A DNA stretch of 64,000 nt from UBA7916 sp036121365 (GTDB lineage Bacteria > Pseudomonadota > Gammaproteobacteria > Comchoanobacterales > Comchoanobacteraceae), in the NCBI GenBank assembly GCA_036121365.1, contig JAZAFR010000029.1:58339-122338 (forward strand), in the 5' to 3' direction. Of the stretch, positions 8,592 through 15,446 are shown piece by piece. Each line of letters begins with the position of its first letter. Within the stretch, counting starts at the first letter, position 1. A program made the position numbers and the translations under genes. The notes below the pieces were generated by a model. It saw nothing but the letters and a program-made list of their open reading frames with translations, was not told the origin of the DNA and did no database searches.

Positions 8592-9584
8592 ATGTGTGAA
8601 AAATATAATTATATTAAAAATAAAACAGCGTACGGTGTGTTTTTTTCTAGCTTGTTCTTGATTGCATCCTCGCTAAATTCGTATGCGGGTACAAGTTCTA
8701 ATGCTGAGTCAGACAATGCTACTGTTGAACCAATTGTTACAATTGTTAAGACCAATGACATGGGTAGTATGGACATGACCTTTACAGAGGCTGATATACT
8801 TAAAGCTCAAACGATATCATCACTGGCTGGCGACGTAGATGGCGAGTATTATATGTTGATAGCTTCTTACCAAGTTTGCATTTTGAGTAATACACTGGTT
8901 GGAGATAGTAATGATTCTGCTGGTATTCTATTGAAGGTTGCAAAATCTTCTTCTAATTATTATAAAGCTGGTGCAACTGGTGCAAACCCTACAACTAGTG
9001 GTATCAATCAATTGACTTTATATAATTCAGCAACTGAAAAAAAGATTCCTTTTTTAATTCAAGTTACTCCTGCGGGGTATACAAAGTCTGATAAAACTTT
9101 TGGTGCAGGTGCTGTGGTTGCATCTTCTGGTCAATATGCAGATCAACGTGCTTCTACGCCATTCGTTATCGGCGGAGATGTTGCGAATGTGGGTTCAACG
9201 ACTCTGTATTTGCATGATGCTGATGCCTCTTCGGTCGCTAGTGGTGTTGCCCATGAAAATCTAGCTCTTGATGTTTATGGCGCCGTCAACCATTATGGCG
9301 TGAACTCTGACTTGCAAGCAGATGATGTAAGTTCTGGAACGGCCACTACTATGGGTTTGGATGAGGATGAGAACCATACATTATCAAGTTGTACTGGGGA
9401 TCAAGATCCGACAGACACAACTGGGTCTACATCAATGTTACTAACCTTAAAGCTTTATGCCAATGCTGCTGAGATGGCTTTGGCTCCAGCGGGTACTTAT
9501 GCAGCTGAGTATACTATACATTATGCTGATATCAATGATATTTCTGGAAGTAATGTTTATGATATAGATGGAGCAGGTTCTTAG
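8592..9584 (+). CDS. Pilin-like secreted subunit 2, probable major subunit
   Basis: 330 residues. The signal peptide ends near SLNSYA. The mature part is rich in Ala, Ser, Thr and Asp, typical of a secreted fibre protein. It shares TEADILKA, VTPAGYTK, PFVIGGDV, NLALDVYGAVNHYG and AGTYAAEYTIHYAD with subunit 1. The cysteine pair lies in VCILSN and SCTGD. The perfect Shine-Dalgarno and a strong terminator straight after the gene suggest an abundant, separately regulated transcript, so it is the best candidate for the major pilin. Pilus assembly is inferred from context. Confidence 0.78.
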   Translation: MCEKYNYIKNKTAYGVFFSSLFLIASSLNSYAGTSSNAESDNATVEPIVTIVKTNDMGSMDMTFTEADILKAQTISSLAGDVDGEYYMLIASYQVCILSNTLVGDSNDSAGILLKVAKSSSNYYKAGATGANPTTSGINQLTLYNSATEKKIPFLIQVTPAGYTKSDKTFGAGAVVASSGQYADQRASTPFVIGGDVANVGSTTLYLHDADASSVASGVAHENLALDVYGAVNHYGVNSDLQADDVSSGTATTMGLDEDENHTLSSCTGDQDPTDTTGSTSMLLTLKLYANAAEMALAPAGTYAAEYTIHYADINDISGSNVYDIDGAGS

Positions 9585-9627
9585 ACCTATAGGAATATAG
9601 TAGATAGAGAAAATTTAATACTATTAT

Positions 9628-9662
9628 CAATAAAAAGCCACTTGAATAGTGGCTTTTTATTG
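9628..9662 (+). terminator. Strong, symmetric Rho-independent terminator after pilin 2
   Basis: A perfect 15-bp stem: CAATAAAAAGCCACT at 9628-9642 pairs with AGTGGCTTTTTATTG at 9648-9662 around the loop TGAAT. The U-run is within the right arm. It separates the pilin transcript from the chaperone-usher transcript. Confidence 0.9.
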
Positions 9663-9708
9663 TGTAAGGTATTCTTGAAATATTGTTTTAATCAGGGGTG
9701 AATACACA

Positions 9709-10512
9709 ATGAGGATGAAATTTAGTTTTTTACTTCTGACTTTTTGTGTCTTTGTGTTTACTGGGCCTGTTTTTGCAAATCCATTAAAGCTAGAGTCAAG
9801 AAATTTATTGCTCTCACGGAGAGGTCAGGAATTTATTACTGTAGTGAATACGAGTGATAAGACAGAGTATTTTCGTGTGATTGTGAGGCGGGTGACGGTA
9901 AATAATAAAGGCGAGGTCGAATATGAAACTAAAAAAAATCCTCGAGATTTAGGTTTATTAGTGGTTCCTGTTAACTTGAAGCTTGCTTCTCAACAAAAGC
10001 GTAAATTGAGAGTTGTATCGTTATTGGGGGCTCAGGCTGAAAATCTGGCAGCTGATGAACACGTCTATTTTCGAGTTGAGTTTGATCATGTAACTAAGGA
10101 TAAGATTGATAAAATTAAGGCAATGGAAGATAAAAAGGCCCAGACTTCTGGTATGAGTATTTTTATAGATGCAAAATCGGAGCGTGCGGTGATAGTTGAC
10201 GTGGGGTCTCGTAACGATTTTAGGCCTGCTACCAGTGCTCGTTTTGAGACAGTTAAAATTTCAACTGAAACAGAAGAAGGTAAGAAAGAGTTGGAGAAAC
10301 GCCTTGTTATTACCAATTCTGGTAATGTCTTATTGTGGTTGACTGGTTTCGAAATTTGTGATCTTTCTGGTCAATGTGAAGGGCGTGTTTGGTTCAAACT
10401 TATGTACCCTGGAGAACAGTATTTCTACACAGTGGATGATAATGTTTCTAAGATTAAGTATGTTGAAAAGTTTGGTTCTGCGGAGAAAAAGCGTGTGGTT
10501 GTTTTGCAGTGA
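9709..10512 (+). CDS. Periplasmic pilus assembly chaperone (PapD-like)
   Basis: Periplasmic chaperone predicted to donate a strand to pilin subunits and deliver them to the usher. It has 267 residues, starts at ATG 9709 and is preceded by AGGGGTGA. The signal peptide ends ...GPVFA. The N-terminal Ig-like domain has the family layout: LKLESRNLLLSRRGQEFITVVN, then LVVPVNLKLASQQKRKLRVV and EHVYFRVEFDHV, the counterpart of the G1-strand and conserved basic-residue region. A second Ig-like domain ends near YVEKFGSAEKKRVVVL. The following gene starts inside its last codons. Sequence style is nearer the alternative/alpha chaperones than classical FGS ones; that subclass is tentative. Confidence 0.82.
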   Translation: MRMKFSFLLLTFCVFVFTGPVFANPLKLESRNLLLSRRGQEFITVVNTSDKTEYFRVIVRRVTVNNKGEVEYETKKNPRDLGLLVVPVNLKLASQQKRKLRVVSLLGAQAENLAADEHVYFRVEFDHVTKDKIDKIKAMEDKKAQTSGMSIFIDAKSERAVIVDVGSRNDFRPATSARFETVKISTETEEGKKELEKRLVITNSGNVLLWLTGFEICDLSGQCEGRVWFKLMYPGEQYFYTVDDNVSKIKYVEKFGSAEKKRVVVLQ

Positions 10513-11233
10513 TACTTTCTCTAGTTCTAGATTGTCATTGAATTTCTGTATTTTTTTTACTATTTTGTTCCTATGTGCTTCTCTTTATGCAGTTGATTTA
10601 GATCATGAGAAGGAAGCGAGCTTGCCTGTTGCTAATGCGGTATCAATTTTGTACTCAGAAGATTTTCAAAGTAAGCTATTGCATATTGATGAACAGGTCA
10701 TATTGAAAGCGTTAGAAGCATTTGAGCGTGATATAGGTAGTTATACGATAGTTGCAAGTGCTACGAATTTCTGTGTTTATAGTAATAATTTGTCGCAGGG
10801 TCTTCGTTTTATGATAGAGCCTAAGTCTTTTGGTCGCTATACAAATAAAGACTCAGGTGCTTATCAGGATCCTTCTGGTGGAGATATTTTGCGTTTTTAT
10901 AATGTGGATTTAAAAGTTGGGTTACCTTATTTTGTGATTGTTGAGCCAAACCAGGATGCAACAGCTGCCGGATTATTGGGTGGAAGAAACTTTTTCACTG
11001 TTGGCGGATCAAAAAAGCCATATGGTTCACATCTTAATCACCTTCAAGCTGGTATTTGGGGTGAAATTGATCATTATGATGTGACTTCGAATAAATCTGC
11101 TAATGCGCGTTTTGGGGGATGTCCAGGCGAGCCCATCGTTATGAAAATTGCTGTGTTGAATAGAGATCTTATTTCTGTTCCTTCAGGAACTTATGTATCA
11201 GCATTTGCAGTTAATGTGGAAGCCATAGATTGA
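10493..11233 (+). CDS. Pilin-like secreted subunit 3 (possible minor or tip subunit)
   Basis: 246 residues from GTG 10493, chosen because GGAG lies 7 nt upstream and a signal peptide follows (hydrophobic run ending CASLYA). A longer frame back to 10358 would lie wholly inside the chaperone gene and is unlikely. It is a distant paralog of subunits 1 and 2: FCVYSN and GCPGE place the same two cysteines, with IWGEIDHYD matching the VNHYG block and a final SGTYVSAFAVNV. It overlaps the chaperone by 20 bases and precedes the usher, so it is translated with the assembly machinery. This fits a minor, initiator or tip subunit (inference). Confidence 0.72.
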   Translation: MWLFCSDTFSSSRLSLNFCIFFTILFLCASLYAVDLDHEKEASLPVANAVSILYSEDFQSKLLHIDEQVILKALEAFERDIGSYTIVASATNFCVYSNNLSQGLRFMIEPKSFGRYTNKDSGAYQDPSGGDILRFYNVDLKVGLPYFVIVEPNQDATAAGLLGGRNFFTVGGSKKPYGSHLNHLQAGIWGEIDHYDVTSNKSANARFGGCPGEPIVMKIAVLNRDLISVPSGTYVSAFAVNVEAID

Positions 11234-11351
11234 TGGGTTTGTATTTTTTTTGTTTTTTTAATTTTGCTGTATTTAAAGCCATGTTTTATTTGAGTGTTTA
11301 TGAAATTTGGTTGGATTCTTTTTTTGGTTCCAGGATTTGTAAGGATGATAT

Positions 11352-14255
11352 GTGAATTTATGGCATTTTATTTTCACCTTTTTCATTTTTTTTCATTCGG
11401 CCTTTGCTGAAACGTGGGTGCCTGAAGGTTTTTCAGATTTATCTGATGAAGAGTTATCAGAGTTGTCTGTGTATTATAATAATGAGTACATAGGTGAAGT
11501 TATTGCTGAATTTGACTCAAACTATGTAAAGATATTGAATTCTTCAGTTCTAGAGAAAAAATTGGCACCTTATTTGGTTGATGATTATGTGGTTTTCAAT
11601 TTGCTAGGTACAAAGCTCCCCTCTAATATCGATCTTGTTTGTAAAGACAGGTTGTTGGGAGGTGTTTGTCCTTACTTGGTTCCAAAGATTGTTGGTTTAA
11701 TTTTAGATAGAGGCGAATATCGAATTGATTTGTATATAGCCCCTCAATATTTAACAAGAAGTTCAATTTCCAGGGAATTGTATTACAATTTTCCTAGTTT
11801 TAATGAATGGGTCTATTCTTCTAGATTTACCTCACATGCTCTTGGAAATAGGATGCAGACTTTAACTAAGGTTTTGAATGAGCAATATCTCAGTCGAGGT
11901 CATTTCAGTGCGTATATGAATTTGACGTATAACCATGATTTGTCATATATTAATCCAGAATATTCAGGTGATGTATTCTTAAATAACTTGAACTTTAATT
12001 ATGAGAAAGCTCGTAAGAATTATATGTTTGGTTTTATTCCTGCTCAAGGAACTGAATATACTGTTTCTGGTAATATTTTTGGTTTTGGTTTAACCACAAT
12101 CGATCGTCATACTAATAATACCAATGGTCTTGTTGGTACGCCCTTTAGTATCGATATCAGTGTTCCATCTCTAGTTACTTATTATGTGAATGGTCAAATT
12201 GTTGATAGTAGAAGTTATGACACAGGTATTCATGATGTTGATCTGACCCATTTTCCGAATGGTAGTTATCAAATCAAAGCAGTGATTCACGATATTAACG
12301 GTGATGTTTCGACTAAAGATTTTCCATTTATAAAAAGTTCAGTTGATCCGTTGGTGGGATATCCAGAATATGGTTTTTATTTGGGGGTCAATAGGGGGGC
12401 AACAGCTGAAATATATCCTAAGATATCCAATGAATTTTTTCTAACTATGAATTATGCTTATAGATACAATAGAAAGCTTGCTTTGTATTTTGAATCTGGT
12501 TGGCAGGATAATTCATTTCTACTTGGTGTCAGTCCCGGGTTCTATTGGAGACGCCATCAGTATTTAAAGCCTTCAGTTGCTTATGATACAAAATCTGGAT
12601 TTTTATATTCATTTATGACTCAAAATAGATGGAGAGGAGTGAACATTGCTTTGTTTACTTCAAAAGTTAAAAGTGGTCTTTTTGACACTGATGAAGTTTT
12701 TATTGTTAACTTAGGATATGAGTTGGGTCGTTATGGTGCATTAGCTGTTAATTATTCTAATGCTAACTCATTTGAATATTCATATTCTATTAGTAGAAAT
12801 AAAAGGATCTCTTTTCCGAAGTCTTGGAAAAGACCATTTAAATTTGATGTTCAAGTTGGTTATAGCAATAAGCGAAGTTTTTTACGCGTGGGTACGGTTA
12901 AGCATATTGTAAAAACAAAAAAACACAATGGTTTGCTTCGTTCCAATTTGAAACATGGTTCTGATCAAGAATCATTTCAATATGATCAAGGCTTGGGTTA
13001 TGACTTTGATTATGATTATAGTAAAAGTTTATCGTTCTCTGCTGCAGCTAATTTGGATGATAAATCTGTTTCAATTAACTCTAGGATAAAAAAGCGAATT
13101 AAAAATAATGTCATTAATGTCCAAAACACAATTCTGAAAGATTTCTCAGGTGATTTACAGTATATGTATGATGCCAGTCTTTCAAGGAATGATGCATTTG
13201 GTTTCGTGGTTAGTCGTCACGGTACAAATTTTTTGGGCAAAATGCCAACTTCTGCTGGTGTGATTGCTTCAGTTGAAGGAATAGAAAATAATAAAGATGT
13301 TATAATTACGGCAATGGGAAGAGAGTTTAAAGTTGATGCGCAGAATCAATCTGCTTTTATTCCTTTGCCTCTGTATAAGCCTTATAAACTAACGATTGAT
13401 TATCGAGGAAATCAGGCATTTTATTTTGAGGGCGGGGAAGACGAGATAATGCTATTCCCTGGGAATATTGGTTTTATTAAATTTAAAGCAAAGCCTGTTT
13501 TTACACTGTTTTCAAGCTTTAGTTGTGCTGGAATGCCGTTTGCAAATAAGCCTCTGTTCTCATCTGTTGATACTGTTGTCACTGATTCAGAGGGATTTGC
13601 TAGTATTGAGGTCGCTTATGATGATTTGATTCAGGTCTATGGATCTAAGAATCAGGGGATTGGTTTTAGTACGAAAGGTATGGTTGTTGAAGATGGATTT
13701 GTTTATTTGGATAACTTGGTCTGTTCTCAAGGTGAGGATATTTTAAAGGCAAATATTGAGGCCGAAGCAAAACAAGAAGAAGGTGAGATTGTCGATCTTT
13801 TGGAATCTGATGAGGATGGTCAGGAAAATGAAGATGGCTATAGCCCTTTAGAATCCAATCAGCCTGAAAAGACACCTTGGAAGAAAGAAGAGAGTCAGTT
13901 AGAAGAAGATTTTGTAGGTGATTATGTTGAAGATGTTGATGTGTCTTTTTTTGAAGACAGTGGCTATCCAGACGATGCACCAAACATGTATTTTATTCAA
14001 AGAGATCAAGAGCTTAAACGTATTGCTGAAGAAGAGAAAAATAGTCAGTCTGTGTTATCGACAGATGGCAGTGCAGATGAATCTAAGCAGGATGTTGTTG
14101 ATGATGTCAATGCTGTTTTGCCCACAGATATGAGTTCAGATGAGTCTAACGCGATGGATTATGGTGATGGCTTGCCCACAGATAAGAGTGTAGATGTGTC
14201 TAGCGAGGCGGATCTTAGTGATATTGATCCCAAAATAGATGATTCTCCTCTTTAA
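11352..14255 (+). CDS. Outer-membrane pilus usher with acidic C-terminal extension
   Basis: Beta-barrel usher predicted to polymerise and export the pilin fibre. It has 967 residues from GTG 11352 (AAGGAT 7 nt upstream). The signal peptide ends HSAFA. An N-terminal periplasmic domain holds ..VYYNNEYIGEV.. and DRGEYRIDLYIAPQYL. The barrel and plug region contains SGNIFGFGLTTIDRH and FPNGSYQIKAVIHD, and a C-terminal domain ends about residue 800. Unusually, a further ~170 residues are Asp/Glu-rich and low complexity, with related segments LSTDGSADES, LPTDMSSDES and LPTDKSVDVSS. The architecture resembles CfaC/TcfC-type ushers (tentative). The frame after the stop stays open for 31 codons. Confidence 0.85.
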   Translation: MNLWHFIFTFFIFFHSAFAETWVPEGFSDLSDEELSELSVYYNNEYIGEVIAEFDSNYVKILNSSVLEKKLAPYLVDDYVVFNLLGTKLPSNIDLVCKDRLLGGVCPYLVPKIVGLILDRGEYRIDLYIAPQYLTRSSISRELYYNFPSFNEWVYSSRFTSHALGNRMQTLTKVLNEQYLSRGHFSAYMNLTYNHDLSYINPEYSGDVFLNNLNFNYEKARKNYMFGFIPAQGTEYTVSGNIFGFGLTTIDRHTNNTNGLVGTPFSIDISVPSLVTYYVNGQIVDSRSYDTGIHDVDLTHFPNGSYQIKAVIHDINGDVSTKDFPFIKSSVDPLVGYPEYGFYLGVNRGATAEIYPKISNEFFLTMNYAYRYNRKLALYFESGWQDNSFLLGVSPGFYWRRHQYLKPSVAYDTKSGFLYSFMTQNRWRGVNIALFTSKVKSGLFDTDEVFIVNLGYELGRYGALAVNYSNANSFEYSYSISRNKRISFPKSWKRPFKFDVQVGYSNKRSFLRVGTVKHIVKTKKHNGLLRSNLKHGSDQESFQYDQGLGYDFDYDYSKSLSFSAAANLDDKSVSINSRIKKRIKNNVINVQNTILKDFSGDLQYMYDASLSRNDAFGFVVSRHGTNFLGKMPTSAGVIASVEGIENNKDVIITAMGREFKVDAQNQSAFIPLPLYKPYKLTIDYRGNQAFYFEGGEDEIMLFPGNIGFIKFKAKPVFTLFSSFSCAGMPFANKPLFSSVDTVVTDSEGFASIEVAYDDLIQVYGSKNQGIGFSTKGMVVEDGFVYLDNLVCSQGEDILKANIEAEAKQEEGEIVDLLESDEDGQENEDGYSPLESNQPEKTPWKKEESQLEEDFVGDYVEDVDVSFFEDSGYPDDAPNMYFIQRDQELKRIAEEEKNSQSVLSTDGSADESKQDVVDDVNAVLPTDMSSDESNAMDYGDGLPTDKSVDVSSEADLSDIDPKIDDSPL

Positions 14256-14498
14256 ATTGATGTTGTTGACGAGGATAAGGTTGCTAGTATTGCTCCTTCT
14301 CATTCTGTTGTTAAATTCTTAAGAAGCCATAAGGGGGTGATTTTTAGTTAACCCTGCTATTTTGATCTATGTTGCCTAAGTCCTTCCCGGCACTTTCCAT
14401 CTGATAAAGGTAACTGTATTCTTGTTCTTGAAGACTTTAAGATTTGATATGCTCTGCTAGTCGATTTTTCTTAAGTAACTTCCATGCATTTAGTGTTT
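14256..14498. other. Intergenic region with open frame continuing past the usher stop
   Basis: After the TAA at 14253-14255 the same frame runs 31 sense codons to a TAA at 14349-14351, reading IDVVDEDKVASIAP... in keeping with the usher tail. This could be a recent nonsense mutation or chance. The rest (14352-14498) shows no gene. Confidence 0.4.
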
Positions 14499-15095
14499 TT
14501 AATCGATAATAAGACCAAGTCCATAATCTTCCTCTTCGCCAGTCGAAATGGTTTCTGAGTAATCTGTTTCTAGTTCTAGAGTCTCCTCCAAAGCTTTATT
14601 CATCGCACTTAAATCAAAAAAAGATCCTTTAGACGGAAGTGCGACAATACTACGATATGTTTGTGGATTCATGTCCTCGGCTGTCTTTGGGGTGGTCGGT
14701 TTCATGCTTAATGCACTGACTGCTCTTAAATCATGTTGTGTGGTAGGATCTATGTGCTCTGCTGCGGCTTGTCTGTTCTCTGGCGATGGTGTGATGCGGA
14801 CGCTTCTAGAAGGAAATGCGCCAATGCTACTATATGTTTGTTGATGCATGTCTCCGTCTGGCATTGGGGTCGATTTCATGCTTAATGCATTGAGTGCTCT
14901 TAAATCCTGTTGTGGGATAGGATCTATGTGCTCTGCTGCGGCTTGTCTGTTCTCTGGCGATGGTGTGACGCGGACGCTTCTTTGGTGTTCTTCGATTCTA
15001 CTAAGGGGGCTGAAAGCTTCAGTTCTTACTTTCTGCTTTATTTTTTTTTGCCTTTCTGTTTTTGTAGGTTGGTCATTTTCTCTAATTCGTTTCAT
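14499..15095 (-). CDS. Effector-like protein with two 58-residue tandem repeats
   Basis: No family recognised. It is 198 residues, hydrophilic, with no signal peptide or membrane segment. The basic N-terminus (MKRIRENDQPTKTERQKK) is followed by two 58-residue repeats, each beginning RSVR(V/I)TPSPENRQAAAEHID and containing DLRA..ALSMK. The C-terminus is acidic (ETISTGEEEDYGLGLIID). The repeats are nearly identical at DNA level with a 174-bp period, so the duplication is recent or homogenised. A Glu-rich patch about 10 residues from the end resembles the E-block seen in Dot/Icm substrates, which is only suggestive. It is transcribed divergently from gyrA. Confidence 0.7.
   Translation of the reverse strand: MKRIRENDQPTKTERQKKIKQKVRTEAFSPLSRIEEHQRSVRVTPSPENRQAAAEHIDPIPQQDLRALNALSMKSTPMPDGDMHQQTYSSIGAFPSRSVRITPSPENRQAAAEHIDPTTQHDLRAVSALSMKPTTPKTAEDMNPQTYRSIVALPSKGSFFDLSAMNKALEETLELETDYSETISTGEEEDYGLGLIID
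14746..15000. repeat. 174-bp period coding tandem repeat
   Basis: The block starting GGATCTATGTGCTCTGCTGC occurs at 14746 and again at 14920, with near identity continuing through the TCTGGCGATGGTGTGA segment. It encodes the two 58-residue repeats of the minus-strand gene. Boundaries are approximate. Confidence 0.85.
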
Positions 15096-15446
15096 TTTTA
15101 ATCTCTTTTTTCTTTATTATATCATTTTATTATTTATTTTTCAATTGCTTACCGTGCCTTCTTGATGTTTTAATGAGATGTTATTTTGCTTTTCTTATGT
15201 TGTTTTTGGTTGCAATGAAAATTTTTTGGGACTTGTTGATATTTTGAATAGACCACAAGACTAACGTATTGATGAGTTGCGAATATTACAATATTACGAG
15301 ACGAAAATGGACTGGTTTACTTGCTTATGTGTTTTTACCATTTTTTTGGTCTCTCTGCTTTTTTTGTTGAGTCAATGAATAAGTTTTTCTAGGTTGTTGT
15401 ACAGTTTTGTGATATAATTGAGTCAGTTTTTAGCAGATATATAATT
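15096..15446. other. Divergent intergenic region upstream of gyrA
   Basis: A 351-bp AT-rich gap between two divergent genes. It holds the gyrA extended -10 promoter near its right end. No gene or RNA was recognised in the rest. Confidence 0.5.
15410..15418 (+). promoter_or_regulatory. gyrA promoter, extended -10 (TGATATAAT)
   Basis: A perfect TGnTATAAT extended -10 element lies 28 bases before the gyrA ATG, with no convincing -35. The predicted leader is about 22 nt. The same nine bases precede miaA. Confidence 0.65.

Noticed and set aside
10358..11233. Upstream start at 10358 for pilin subunit 3
   Set aside because: It would overlap the chaperone by 155 bases in another frame and put 45 residues before the signal peptide. 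GTG 10493 has a proper Shine-Dalgarno and opens on the signal peptide.
13666..13983. Open frame antisense to the usher tail
   Set aside because: It results from the low-complexity acidic tail; composition is biased and no start signal exists.
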